Position numbers and translations under genes: made by a program
Part shown: positions 34,016 to 42,800 of the stretch, piece after piece
How positions within the stretch are numbered: position 1 is the first letter of the stretch
How the letters are laid out: the number at the start of each line of letters is the position of its first letter
From: Bacteroidales bacterium
Lineage (GTDB): Bacteria > Bacteroidota > Bacteroidia > Bacteroidales > F082
Reading direction: 5' to 3'
Assembly: GCA_023229245.1 (NCBI GenBank)
Contig: JALNZU010000010.1
Location: 1-64,000 of the forward strand
DNA length: 64,000 bases
Notes under the pieces: model-generated
Databases searched by the model: none
What the model was told of the DNA's origin: nothing
Seen by the model: the letters and a program-made list of their open reading frames with translations, nothing else

Positions 34016-36829
34016 CTATTGCCTCACTAATTTTAAGCTTTGCACAGAGAAACCATCATCAAGGCGTAAAAGAAACACCCCTTTGGTCGGGAACAATACA
34101 GCCGGAACTTCTATCTGATGCGTACCAGACCTAAGGTGACCATGAAATACTTCAGCTACTTCCCTGCCAAACAAATCAAATACAGAAATACGATACTCTT
34201 TCGGTTCGATGGTTTCCAACTGAACTTCAAGCCTGTTAGTAAACGGGTTAGGATAAGCTGAGAAATGGGTCTCTTTATATCCGATCAAACTCTGAAGACC
34301 AACAAATTCAGGCTGTTCCAACTTTTTACTCGTATAGACCCGGAACTCTCCGGGCTCTAATCCAATAGGGGTGCTCACATCACTGACTGACAACGAATCA
34401 CCGGCAAAATAGTCGTACCACATTCCGGTAAAATAAAACTGCGGATTGATTTCTTTAGGTACCACATCAAAATTTGCTAGTACTGCAACCGACATATCCT
34501 CATGGTAGAGATGCATGTTTTTTTGAAGAGAGCTGGCATTGATAACGAAATCATTAGTTTTAAATACGGGATGCTGGCTACGCAGTTCGATCAGACTTGA
34601 GTAATAATCGTACAACAACTTTCGTTGCCAGTTTTGCTGATAGTTCCATCGGATGGGCTTAGGGCACACCCTGCACGGCTCATCTATTGACACATCATAT
34701 CCTAACTCACCAAACTGCCAGATCATTTTTGGGCCGGGCACTAAAAGAAACATAGCTGCTGCTGCCGCATTTCGCCTAAGAGCAATACCCAATGACCTGA
34801 CATTATGCTCAGGATTTGATTGATTGCCATAAACCAGATTTTTATACATCAGACGTTCTTCGTCATGGCTTTCCATATAACCGATCAGATGAGGCTGGTT
34901 CCATCCTCGCTTTTTATACGAAATACCGGAAAAGTCCGATTCTGATTGATACCCCATAGTAGCTTGATTGTAGGCATGGTTCATATTGCCCCACAGCATC
35001 ATCCCGTAGGCTGAAAGGGTTCTTTCCTCAGAGTTATCGGTAAAGTGTTCAAGGATCACATAGGTATTTTCCTTGACTGACCAAATCTGATCGGCCATTC
35101 GTTTGAGTATGGCAACACGCGACGCATCGTAACTCCAACCCTGATTAGCTGATTGTGTATTGGTAAAACCTTTGGTAAAATCGAAGCGAAAGCCGTCCAC
35201 TTTGTATTCATCTATCCAGTATGCATTGAAACGGTCAACAAAAGCTTGTGTATGAATACTTTCATGGTTGAAATCATATCCCCAGCACCAGGGCGGATGT
35301 GGGCAACTTGAATTAAACCAGGGATTTTCGGAAGAAGGTTGACCTCCATTGCCTGCATCTGAGTCGAAATACATCTGAACCATAGGATTCTGCCCATACG
35401 CATGATTCAGCACCACATCTATAATCACAGCAATTCCTCGCCTGTGACATTCGTCAATGAAAGTTTTATAATCGTTTTTGGTTCCATACGCTTTATCGGG
35501 AGCGAAATAAAAAGATGGGTTATATCCCCACGAATCGTTGCCTTCAAACTCATGAATGGGCATCAGTTCAATGGCATTGACACCTAATCGTTGAAGATAG
35601 TCTAAGGTATCCATCACCGTTTTGATGGCGCGGGTACCTACGAAGTCGCGTATATGCAGCTCGTAAATGATAAGATCTTCGGGAGCCGGAGCTATAAAAT
35701 CATCGTATTGCCATACAAATTCCGGTTGCCCTGTTTGGAACACGCTTACTATACCATTCGTCTTTCCAACAGGATAAGGTTTTAAGTCGGGATAGGTGGT
35801 TGAACTAATGTATGAATCATTCCAGGGGTCAAGCACCTTATCAGTATATGGATCAGCAATTCGCAGGCTGTTGTCAATAAGATACTGATAGGCATATTCG
35901 GTTCCTATCTCTAACCCACTGATCTGCACCCAATAACGTTGTCCGTCAGGAGTACGTTTCATATAATTTTCAGCTCCTAAATTCCAGGCATTGAACTCGC
36001 CTATTACAAACACATGATCTTTATAAGGTGCAAACAATGTTAAGATGACTGTAGAATCATTGATATAGTTTATCCCATCGGTTATCCCTTCGGGCAAGGC
36101 TTCCACGGTTATAGGCGGACGTATATAAAACATAAATGAATCTATAACTACTTCATTATCCGCATAAGCGCTGGCCTTCACAAAATACTGCCCTTCTCCT
36201 GAAGCATTAATCACGTGATTTAGTGTAGATTGTGTAGTAGATGCTATGTTGGTATCATTCATGCTCAGCACTGTGGAATCAGCCATGCTTGACACAACCG
36301 TTACTTCTATTTGCTGCTGAGGCTCGACAAGTATCTGTTTTTGATTAGGTTGTATGATGGAAACATTCAATCCGGCTTCATACACCTCATAGAAAATATC
36401 GCCTCCGTTAGCTGTTTTACCCTCTAACCAACGGTCTCCAACCTGAGTAGCACTTCTAAAGACAAATGCAATTTTTTCAATGGTCTCATTGTGTGGAACA
36501 CCGTAATAGGATCGAATATCAGGTCCTATAGTGAGTGTATAAAGGTCGGCTGCTATACGGGTCATTTTAGCTTTTGGCACATTCACTCCCCATGCTGCCA
36601 CTACATATTTCCAGTCTGAACCACTTGTACTATGATTGGTGATCACTCCTGTATGTGCATACACATCACCGGTATAACCGGCTAAACCGCCATTTCCTTC
36701 GGTAGCATGAAAACGAACTACTATTTCATCCAGATCGGTTGGGAAGGGTGGTTCAACTGTAATAAGCTGTGCTATCAATTGAGTGCCAAACGCAATACAA
36801 GCTATAAAACAAACAAATATATTTTTCAT
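34016..36829 (-). CDS. Secreted GH13 alpha-amylase/pullulanase-like enzyme with T9SS sorting domain
   Basis: This 937-residue protein has a signal peptide (to about residue 20, ending LIAQ), an N-terminal beta-rich starch-binding-like domain (about 21-150), a linker beta domain (about 155-240), a CBM48-type module (about 255-330, PYKDHVFVIGEFNAWN) and a GH13 barrel (about 385-770). Catalytic regions: DVVLNHAYG, VDGFRFDFTKG (nucleophile Asp, about 550), VILEHFTD (acid/base Glu, about 594), and MESHDEERL (Asp, about 655). The last 75 residues begin YPNPFTNRLEVQLE and end in a basic KLVRQ, a type-A T9SS sorting domain. It should act at the cell surface or outside on alpha-glucans. Confidence 0.9.
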   Translation of the reverse strand: MKNIFVCFIACIAFGTQLIAQLITVEPPFPTDLDEIVVRFHATEGNGGLAGYTGDVYAHTGVITNHSTSGSDWKYVVAAWGVNVPKAKMTRIAADLYTLTIGPDIRSYYGVPHNETIEKIAFVFRSATQVGDRWLEGKTANGGDIFYEVYEAGLNVSIIQPNQKQILVEPQQQIEVTVVSSMADSTVLSMNDTNIASTTQSTLNHVINASGEGQYFVKASAYADNEVVIDSFMFYIRPPITVEALPEGITDGINYINDSTVILTLFAPYKDHVFVIGEFNAWNLGAENYMKRTPDGQRYWVQISGLEIGTEYAYQYLIDNSLRIADPYTDKVLDPWNDSYISSTTYPDLKPYPVGKTNGIVSVFQTGQPEFVWQYDDFIAPAPEDLIIYELHIRDFVGTRAIKTVMDTLDYLQRLGVNAIELMPIHEFEGNDSWGYNPSFYFAPDKAYGTKNDYKTFIDECHRRGIAVIIDVVLNHAYGQNPMVQMYFDSDAGNGGQPSSENPWFNSSCPHPPWCWGYDFNHESIHTQAFVDRFNAYWIDEYKVDGFRFDFTKGFTNTQSANQGWSYDASRVAILKRMADQIWSVKENTYVILEHFTDNSEERTLSAYGMMLWGNMNHAYNQATMGYQSESDFSGISYKKRGWNQPHLIGYMESHDEERLMYKNLVYGNQSNPEHNVRSLGIALRRNAAAAAMFLLVPGPKMIWQFGELGYDVSIDEPCRVCPKPIRWNYQQNWQRKLLYDYYSSLIELRSQHPVFKTNDFVINASSLQKNMHLYHEDMSVAVLANFDVVPKEINPQFYFTGMWYDYFAGDSLSVSDVSTPIGLEPGEFRVYTSKKLEQPEFVGLQSLIGYKETHFSAYPNPFTNRLEVQLETIEPKEYRISVFDLFGREVAEVFHGHLRSGTHQIEVPAVLFPTKGVFLLRLDDGFSVQSLKLVRQ

Positions 36830-36950
36830 AGGTCAAAATATGGACTTCATTTTTGCATTTCAACAGAATACGATATTCAAAGATACTACAGATTTCAAGA
36901 GATGGGATTTTTTCACCTCCGTTTACCAGGCTGTGTACTTATAAAAAACA

Positions 36951-36984
36951 AAAAAGACAGCCTCAGAAGAGTACTGCCTTTTTT
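36951..36984 (-). terminator. Intrinsic terminator after the DUF2807/barrel gene
   Basis: An imperfect stem of about 10 bp (AAAAAGACAG at 36951-36960 with CTGCCTTTTT at 36974-36983, one mismatch) is followed by T-rich sequence on the minus strand, 23 bp past the stop of the gene ending at 37007. Together with the amylase upstream region this explains the 36830-37006 gap. Confidence 0.65.
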
Positions 36985-37006
36985 GACGCTTATGTTAGTG
37001 TAGCAG

Positions 37007-38572
37007 TTATCTGGTGCTTAAATTAATTCCAACGGCAAAGGGATAAAGTTCGGGGCCCCGATTTTTGATAAACAGTGGAATGGCTGAGTAGGAAGCATAT
37101 ATTTGGACAAAGCTCCATCCAGCACGTACGCTCAGGTCTAGCTTGAATGGATTTTGCTGAAACCCAGCAAATTCTTTCACAATATTCCGCTTGTTGGTTT
37201 GAGGGCTTTGAGCGCTACCAAGTATTTCACCTGTTACCGGATCAAGTAAATTATAAGGGCGATCAGAATCGTTGAAATAAATTTTGGTATGCGACAGAAA
37301 GCGCCATCCGGCTATCAGTCCAGCCGAGAAATACAAATTGTCATCTGATTTAGTTTGAAACTCAAGAAACAAGGGCAGAGTAAGATAGGTATTTGTCAGT
37401 TTGCTTTTCCGAACACTGACCCCATCAATGATATAACCAGTCAACATGTTATTTTCAGATTTCAGCAGCACCGGTTCTTCAAATCTGTAGTTATTCCAGC
37501 TCAATCCAAGTCCACTAACCAATCCTATATTAGCTTTTTTATTCAGACGGATATTTTGCTCAAAAAAATTCAGACCAACAGCTATGCTTTTTTCATAACG
37601 CAGGTCTAAATAGCGTTCATCAGCAGGATAGTCAAAACTAAAATCGGGGGTCAACAGGCCGTTTATTCCAATATCTATCCCTTGCCAATGTCCATTAAAC
37701 TTGGTTGACTTGCGGTCTGTCTTGGTAATACTCACATTACCTTTTTCATTCACCACCATTTTTTTATTTCCTATCATAACAACAGTAGAATCACCATCTA
37801 TTACTTTTACTTTAAATTTTCCTAAATCAACTGATACGGAATCGGCATAATCACTTGCTGAATAGCCACGCACATTGGGTGGCCTGCTATCATTCAGATC
37901 AACCAGATCGGGTATGGGTTCATAGCTCAGCTTAGCTACTCCACTTAGCTCACCTGTCAGTCTGTTCACTGCATAGACGATTGATTTTGAAGCTCCCGAT
38001 GCTTCGATATAAGTATCTTTAGTTTCTAAAGAAGCAGCTGAAAGCGATGATGCACCACTTATTTCGATGCTATGTCTCTCATGAATTATTCCTGTCAGTA
38101 CAGCCTTACTGGCACCTGTAAGTTCGCTATGCAGATTATCGGCCTCCACATCAAGGATCATCCTTGCTACACCAGCTACTTCAAGAGTCAGGCGATTAGC
38201 CTTTAATTTTTCAAGGGATTCGATCAGGGCCGTCCCGTACGCAGCAATAGAATTAAACTGCGGTGCGATCACCACCACAGAGATCACTTCCCCTTTTCGT
38301 TGAATATTGCTTTTGAGGTACAACTTCCCGTTTCTGACATCAGCAGAAATATGTTCTTTCAAAATATTTTCAGAAACAATTCTAACCTGATATTCATCTG
38401 CCTGTACTATCTGCACCTTTAGAGAACCGCTCACCTCTATAGCTGTAAACGGATCTACTTCGATGATAGGATTTTTTGTGTTGTCTAAAGTATAGTGTTG
38501 AGCCATAGCGGGAAAACAAAACGATAAGAGTGCGACACTCATCCAGATAAGTTTTTTGTTAATTTTTTTCAT
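37007..38572 (-). CDS. Exported DUF2807 (GIN-domain) protein with C-terminal beta-barrel
   Basis: I start at 38572 (MKKINKKLIWM), followed by a signal peptide ending near AMAQ. Residues about 25-240 form a right-handed beta-solenoid of the DUF2807/GIN type (FTAIEVSGSLKVQIVQAD, then repeated short strands with LTGASKAVL, ISGASSLSA, ASGASKSIV, and LSGVAKL every about 20 residues). After a linker (240-315) the C-terminal about 200 residues look like an outer-membrane beta-barrel (RYEKSIAVGLNFFEQNI, YLTLPLFLEFQTKSDDNLYFSAGLIAGWR, ending in alternating strands). GIN domains are usually stand-alone; the fusion would display the solenoid at the outer membrane. The role is unknown. Confidence 0.75.
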   Translation of the reverse strand: MKKINKKLIWMSVALLSFCFPAMAQHYTLDNTKNPIIEVDPFTAIEVSGSLKVQIVQADEYQVRIVSENILKEHISADVRNGKLYLKSNIQRKGEVISVVVIAPQFNSIAAYGTALIESLEKLKANRLTLEVAGVARMILDVEADNLHSELTGASKAVLTGIIHERHSIEISGASSLSAASLETKDTYIEASGASKSIVYAVNRLTGELSGVAKLSYEPIPDLVDLNDSRPPNVRGYSASDYADSVSVDLGKFKVKVIDGDSTVVMIGNKKMVVNEKGNVSITKTDRKSTKFNGHWQGIDIGINGLLTPDFSFDYPADERYLDLRYEKSIAVGLNFFEQNIRLNKKANIGLVSGLGLSWNNYRFEEPVLLKSENNMLTGYIIDGVSVRKSKLTNTYLTLPLFLEFQTKSDDNLYFSAGLIAGWRFLSHTKIYFNDSDRPYNLLDPVTGEILGSAQSPQTNKRNIVKEFAGFQQNPFKLDLSVRAGWSFVQIYASYSAIPLFIKNRGPELYPFAVGINLSTR

Positions 38573-38768
38573 GGGAATAAATTTTAATTTTTTGATCTTC
38601 TTTGTCATTGAGACGATCAGATCATTCAAAAAGTTACATCCTGCTGAATTATTTCATTCTTGTTTGCACAAAACCAATAATTTAGCTTTAGTTTGGTGAT
38701 ACAGTTTTATTTTTATTGAGGTAGAAGATGAGATTTTCAGAATGAAATATTTTGTATCTTCCCGTTTT

Positions 38769-38800
38769 GAACCTCATCCTTAGTTAGCAGGGAGAGGTTC
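38769..38800 (+). promoter_or_regulatory. Leader hairpin upstream of the YigZ-family gene
   Basis: GAACCTC (38769-38775) pairs with GAGGTTC (38794-38800) around an 18-nt loop, 31 bp upstream of the start codon. There is no T-tract, so it is an RNA-leader structure or chance. Nothing else was recognised between 38573 and 38831. Confidence 0.25.
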
Positions 38801-38831
38801 GTACAGATCTTGTTGATAGTTTTTTATACAA

Positions 38832-39461
38832 ATGAGCAACATAACAGAGAAAGAAACAGATACATATTATGTACTGCGTGAGCCCTCAGAAGGTCTTTAT
38901 AAGGAGAAAGGCAGTAAATTTATTGCATTAGCGTTTCGGGTTGAGACTGAAGATTCGATCAAGAGGATACTCGACGACCTGAAAAAAAAGTATTATGATG
39001 CGCGTCATCTTTGCTATGCTTGGGTCTTAGGTGTGGATCAATCACTTTTCAGAGCTAATGATGATGGAGAGCCTTCCGGATCGGCTGGAAAACCAATTTT
39101 AAATCAGATCTATTCGTTTGGTCTGACGAATACGCTGCTTGTTGTGATACGTTATTTTGGAGGCACAAAATTAGGTATGAGTGGGTTGGTGCATGCCTAT
39201 AAAACGGCTGCAAGAGATGCATTAAGTCAGGGCGTTATCGAACGAAAGACAGTAAATGTAAGGTATTTCCTACAGTTTCCTTATCCGTTGATGAATGATG
39301 TATCCCGTATTTTGAAAGAAGAAAACCTGATTCAACTCAATCCAAAATTCGAAGCTGATTGCAGTTTTGAAATTAATTGCAGAAAAAATGAGGCAAAAAA
39401 GATTTTTGAAAAATTTTCTTCTGTGTATGGATTAGTCATCAAACATATTGAAACGCTTTAG
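38832..39461 (+). CDS. YigZ/IMPACT family protein
   Basis: This 209-residue cytoplasmic protein has the UPF0029/IMPACT N-terminal domain (KEKGSKFIALAFRVETEDSIKRIL, YYDARHLCYAWVLG, NDDGEPSGSAGKPIL, VVIRYFGGTKLGMSGLVHAYKTAA) and a short C-terminal ferredoxin-like domain (about 140-205). The bacterial members have no settled reaction; links to ribosome/translation control and peptidase-like activity have been proposed. It lies upstream of dnaA on the same strand, separated by a 237-bp AT-rich gap. Confidence 0.88.
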   Translation: MSNITEKETDTYYVLREPSEGLYKEKGSKFIALAFRVETEDSIKRILDDLKKKYYDARHLCYAWVLGVDQSLFRANDDGEPSGSAGKPILNQIYSFGLTNTLLVVIRYFGGTKLGMSGLVHAYKTAARDALSQGVIERKTVNVRYFLQFPYPLMNDVSRILKEENLIQLNPKFEADCSFEINCRKNEAKKIFEKFSSVYGLVIKHIETL

Positions 39462-39483
39462 ATGCAAGGGCTTAAAATAGGGC

Positions 39484-39499
39484 TATCCGTTTTCGGATA
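39484..39499 (+). terminator. Small hairpin after the YigZ-family gene
   Basis: TATCCG-TTTT-CGGATA is a perfect 6-bp stem 23 bp past the stop, without a strong T-tract. It is a weak terminator at best. Confidence 0.35.
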
Positions 39500-39594
39500 A
39501 TTTGGCTACTAATATACACCTATAATTCATAAAAATCAATACCCAAATCTATTTTTTTATTTACTTTTTTTTGCTCATTTTTGTTCAAAAGATT

Positions 39595-39617
39595 TTAAGC
39601 TTTTTTAAAAAGCTTAA
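39595..39617. repeat. 23-bp perfect palindrome upstream of dnaA
   Basis: Two 11-bp arms (TTAAGCTTTTT and its complement) flank a single T. It lies about 80 bp upstream of the dnaA start in an AT-rich tract, with partly matching flanks (AGATT and AATCT) extending the dyad. It could be an operator for dnaA, a structured leader, or a leftover terminator stem. Confidence 0.5.
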
Positions 39618-39698
39618 TCTTAACACATTCAACTACTTCTGAGAATTCACAGTGAAAGAATCGCGTAAACATATGTTAAGTTATTGAATATCAGTGAT

Positions 39699-41135
39699 AT
39701 GGAAAAAAAGCATTTGCTGATCTGGGATAATTGCCTGAACATCATCAGAGATAATGTACATGAACAAAGTTACAAGACTTGGTTTGAACCCATAGTCCCT
39801 CTAAAACTTGAAAACAACGTTCTCACCATTCAGGTTCCCAGTCAATTTTTTTATGAATGGCTTGAAGAACATTATATTTTATTATTAAAAAAAACAATCC
39901 GTAAGGAGTTAGGTCCTGAAGGTCGATTAGAATACAGCATCATCGTTGACAACTCGTATAACTCATCTGGTCCGTATGCTATTAATTATCCTACAGGCAA
40001 TCAAAGGGAGACGGGTAACCCGTATATCTCCATGCCTATTGATATCAATCGAGGTACTACTAAAGATATTCCCAATCCGTTTATTATTCCCGGCTTGAAA
40101 AAAATCAAAGTTGCCTCACAATTAGTCGAAAGTTATTCTTTTGATAGTTTTGTGGAGGGCGATTGCAACCGCTTAGCCCGTTCGGCCGGATTTGCTGTAG
40201 CCGAAAATCCGGGTAAAACAGCATTTAACCCACTGCTTGTGTACAGCTTGACCGGACTTGGTAAAACACATCTGGCACATGCCATCGGACTACAGGTTAA
40301 GAGCAGTTATCCCGACAAGACGGTTCTGTATGTGCAAACAGAACAATTTGTCAATCAGTTTATTGAATCGGTTCGAAATAATAATCAGAACGATTTTGTG
40401 CATTTCTATCAAATGATTGACGTGCTGATCATAGATGATATACAGTTTTTAGCCGGAAAGGAAAAGACTCAGGATGCTTTCTTTCACATCTTCAACCATT
40501 TGCATCAAAACAGCAAACAGATTATTATTACGAGCGACAAGCCACCGGTTGAACTCAAAGGCATGGAACCTCGTTTACTCTCTCGTTTTAAATGGGGACT
40601 GACGGCTGACCTGCTCCTACCCGACTATGAAACAAGGGTAGCCATCTTAAAACGCAAGCTCTACAACGATGGCATCAACATACCGGAAAATGTGATTGAA
40701 TATTTGGCTCATTCTATCTCAACCAATATACGCGAAATGGAAGGTGCGCTCATTTCTTTGATAGCCCAGTCATCACTGAATAAGAAATCAATCACAATTG
40801 ATCTGGCTAAACAGATGATTGATAGATTTGTCAAGCATACAACCAAAGACATATCTATTGAATACATTCAAAAAGTTGTCTATAACTATCTGAATATCCC
40901 ATTAGACCAGCTTCATAGCAATACTCGTAAACGTGAAGTTGTTCAAGCCAGACAACTGGCAATGTATTTCTCAAAAAAGCACACCAAATCATCCCTTGCA
41001 TCAATTGGACGACATTGCGGAAATAAAAACCACGCTACTGTTCTTCACGCATGCCGTACAGTCGCCAACCTGATTGAAACAGATAAAAAATTCAGACAGT
41101 ATGTAACGGAGATAGAGGATAAACTGAAGCAATAA
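39699..41135 (+). CDS. dnaA: Chromosomal replication initiator DnaA, atypical P-loop
   Basis: I start at ATG 39699 (MEKKHLLIWD); a TTG 15 bp upstream is also in frame. This 478-residue protein has an N-terminal domain I (residues 1-85), a linker, an AAA+ domain (about 140-345) with Walker B VLIIDDIQFLAGKEKTQD and arginine-finger region ELKGMEPRLLSRFKWGL, and a C-terminal DNA-binding domain with ASIGRHCGNKNHATVLHACRTV. The P-loop reads SLTGLGKT (Ser183 to Thr190), with Ser in place of the first Gly of GxxxxGKT. The DNA-binding signature has Asn where many DnaA proteins have Asp (GxxDH). dnaN is not adjacent, and I recognised no DnaA-box cluster here. Confidence 0.93.
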   Translation: MEKKHLLIWDNCLNIIRDNVHEQSYKTWFEPIVPLKLENNVLTIQVPSQFFYEWLEEHYILLLKKTIRKELGPEGRLEYSIIVDNSYNSSGPYAINYPTGNQRETGNPYISMPIDINRGTTKDIPNPFIIPGLKKIKVASQLVESYSFDSFVEGDCNRLARSAGFAVAENPGKTAFNPLLVYSLTGLGKTHLAHAIGLQVKSSYPDKTVLYVQTEQFVNQFIESVRNNNQNDFVHFYQMIDVLIIDDIQFLAGKEKTQDAFFHIFNHLHQNSKQIIITSDKPPVELKGMEPRLLSRFKWGLTADLLLPDYETRVAILKRKLYNDGINIPENVIEYLAHSISTNIREMEGALISLIAQSSLNKKSITIDLAKQMIDRFVKHTTKDISIEYIQKVVYNYLNIPLDQLHSNTRKREVVQARQLAMYFSKKHTKSSLASIGRHCGNKNHATVLHACRTVANLIETDKKFRQYVTEIEDKLKQ

Positions 41136-41201
41136 GACCTCTGTTAAGTGTATTCCATCTTCCTTTGTAATACAGTGCATGGCAAAACCTTACTGAAATC
41201 A

Positions 41202-41231
41202 TTGCATATGTGTAGAGTTAGTGTATATTTG
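41202..41231 (+). promoter_or_regulatory. Promoter TTG-19-TATATTTG for the outer-membrane barrel gene
   Basis: TTG at 41202-41204, a 19-nt spacer, and TATATTTG at 41224-41231 match the Bacteroidota housekeeping promoter. The leader to the ATG at 41355 is about 115 nt. Confidence 0.6.
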
Positions 41232-41354
41232 CACGACCAACGAATTAGTATTTTTCTAACCAATAAAATTATATAAAACACATATAATCAGATAACTAAT
41301 TTTTATACATATCATTTTAGCATTCTATTTACTCACAATTAAACAATTTCAATC

Positions 41355-41927
41355 ATGAAGAAAAGAATCATCATTTTTATGGCAATGTTTTTTACAGCCT
41401 CATTGGTTTTTGCTCAGAAGTCATCTTTCAACAAAGGCGATAAAGTACTTAATCTTGGGTTAGGGTTAGGGTCAACTCTCTATTCCGGTAGTTATTATAC
41501 GTCCAAAATTCCGCCTATATCCGTTTCGTATGAAGTTGGCTTACGTGATAATCTTATTGATGTAGATAATCTTAACTTAGGCATTGGAGGATACCTTGGC
41601 TATTCCTCTTCCAGATATGAAGCTGCATGGGGTACATCAACATATGGATGGAACTACAGCTATATGATTTTAGGTATTAGGGGATCTCTGCACTATCCAT
41701 TGGTTGATAAACTTGACACCTATGCAGGTCTGATGTTAGGCTACAACATCGTAAGTTCCAAAAAATTTGGTGACTGGTCTGGTGCCATGATGTCGGCATC
41801 TAATTCTTCAATGGCTTTTGCTTTTTATTTAGGTGGCAGATACTACATCAATGATAAGTTTGGTGTGATGGCTGAATTAGGATATGGTATTGCATACTTG
41901 AACATAGGAGTAGCCTTAAGATTGTGA
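41355..41927 (+). CDS. Small outer-membrane beta-barrel protein
   Basis: This 190-residue protein has a signal peptide ending in VFAQ (residue 21) and alternating aromatic/hydrophobic strands throughout (NLGLGLGSTLYSG, LGIGGYLGYSSSRYEA, MILGIRGSLHYPL, TYAGLMLGYNIV, FAFYLGGRYYINDKFGVMAELGYGIAYLNIGVALRL), ending on a strand as outer-membrane barrels do. Probably 8 strands, OmpW/OmpA-barrel-like. The function is unknown. It has its own promoter and terminator. Confidence 0.8.
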   Translation: MKKRIIIFMAMFFTASLVFAQKSSFNKGDKVLNLGLGLGSTLYSGSYYTSKIPPISVSYEVGLRDNLIDVDNLNLGIGGYLGYSSSRYEAAWGTSTYGWNYSYMILGIRGSLHYPLVDKLDTYAGLMLGYNIVSSKKFGDWSGAMMSASNSSMAFAFYLGGRYYINDKFGVMAELGYGIAYLNIGVALRL

Positions 41928-41985
41928 TAGCTTTAATATGAATCAGATATTCATGTGATATCTGTAATAAACCTTCTTCTTCATC

Positions 41986-42014
41986 AGGATGAGCACATGC
42001 TCATCCTTTTTTTA
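41986..42014 (+). terminator. Intrinsic terminator after the barrel gene
   Basis: A perfect palindrome at 41986-42007 (9-10-bp stem AGGATGAGC with GCTCATCCT) is followed by a run of Ts, 59 bp past the stop codon. Confidence 0.85.
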
Positions 42015-42268
42015 TTCGTCAGACAGAAATCCAAACAAAGAAACTTAAAGATCAAAACTATACTATAACTGATGAATTATTTTTGCCAAAATATGCTGTC
42101 TTATCATTGCGAAAAATTGAGGATATTGTTTTTGCTATTTACAACAGGAATTAGATAACCTTCAAAGAAAAAGGACAGTGAGAAGACTAAAATGACAAAT
42201 CATAAAAACAAAAAAAACCTACCTCACTGTGTAACAGCAAGATAGGATAGTAGGAAGTGGGCCCACCT

Positions 42269-42294
42269 CCCGATACTTTTCCAAAGGATCGGGA
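42269..42294. repeat. Palindrome replacing tRNA T-loop, array copy 1
   Basis: TCCCGATACTTTTCC and AAAGGATCGGGA lie between tRNA pieces. In the intact tRNA the same place holds AGGACT (42811-42816 on +). One arm has GGATCGGGA instead of GTATCGGGA, a single-base decay. Confidence 0.75.
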
Positions 42295-42402
42295 TGAACC
42301 TGGGACTATTATCTCAAAGATTACTTAAGTCAAAATCATAAAAACAAAAAAAACCTACCTCACTGTGTAACAGCAAGATAGAATAGTAAGAAGTGGGCCA
42401 CC

Positions 42403-42429
42403 TCCCGATACTTTTCCAAAGTATCGGGA
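42403..42429. repeat. Palindrome replacing tRNA T-loop, array copy 2
   Basis: The TCCCGATAC arm (42403-42411) and the GTATCGGGA arm (42421-42429) are a perfect 9-bp pair around a 9-nt loop, between GGCCACC on the left and TGAACCTGGGAC on the right. The flanks are the two sides of the tRNA T-arm. Confidence 0.8.
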
Positions 42430-42606
42430 TGAACCTGGGACTATTATCTCAAAGACTACTTAAGTCAAAATCATTAAAACAAAACAGGAATTAGATAACC
42501 TTCAAAGAAAAAGGACAGTGAGAAGACTAAAATGACAAATCATAAAAACAAAAAAACCTACCTCACTGTGTAACAGCAAGATAGGATAGTAGGAAGTGGG
42601 CCCACC

Positions 42607-42633
42607 TCCCGATACTTTTTCAAAGTATCGGGA
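42607..42633. repeat. Palindrome replacing tRNA T-loop, array copy 3
   Basis: TCCCGATAC (42607-42615) and GTATCGGGA (42625-42633) are again a perfect pair. The loop has TTTTTCAAA instead of TTTTCCAAA. The junctions with the tRNA pieces are identical to copies 1 and 2. Confidence 0.8.
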
Positions 42634-42800
42634 TGAACCTGGGACTATTATCTCAAAGACTACTTAAGTCAAAATCATTAAAACAAAACAGGAATTAGAT
42701 AACCTTCAAAGAAAAAGGACAGTGAGAAGACTAAAATGACAAATCATAAAAACAAAAAAACCTACCTCACTGTGTAACAGCAAGATAGGATAGTAGGAAG

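Larger units (their letters stand above)
42144..42800 (-). repeat. Irregular tandem array of tRNA 3'-end and downstream region
   Basis: Two modules alternate. Module A (57 bp, starting ACAGGAATTAGATAACC) occurs at 42144, 42484 and 42688. Module B (about 135 bp, starting CATAAAAACAAAAAAAC) occurs at 42201, 42337 and 42541; a fourth copy at 42745 is joined to the real tRNA gene. Order on + is A-B-B-A-B-A-B/tRNA. On the minus strand each B reads: diverged sequence, 12 nt of tRNA T-arm (GTCCCAGGTTCA), a palindrome, the tRNA 3' acceptor end (GGTGGGCCCA), then the tRNA's own terminator-like tail with a T-tract. Copies differ by few bases, so the expansion is recent. The copy starting at 42337 lacks one C in the acceptor (GGGCCA). 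Confidence 0.85.

Noticed and set aside
39462..39698. Replication origin next to dnaA
   Set aside because: The stretch is AT-rich, but I could not find a cluster of TTATCCACA-like boxes, and dnaN/recF are absent. The palindrome alone is not enough.
42144..42800. CRISPR array
   Set aside because: The repeated units are long (57 and about 135 bp), follow each other without unique spacers, and contain tRNA pieces. No cas genes are present.
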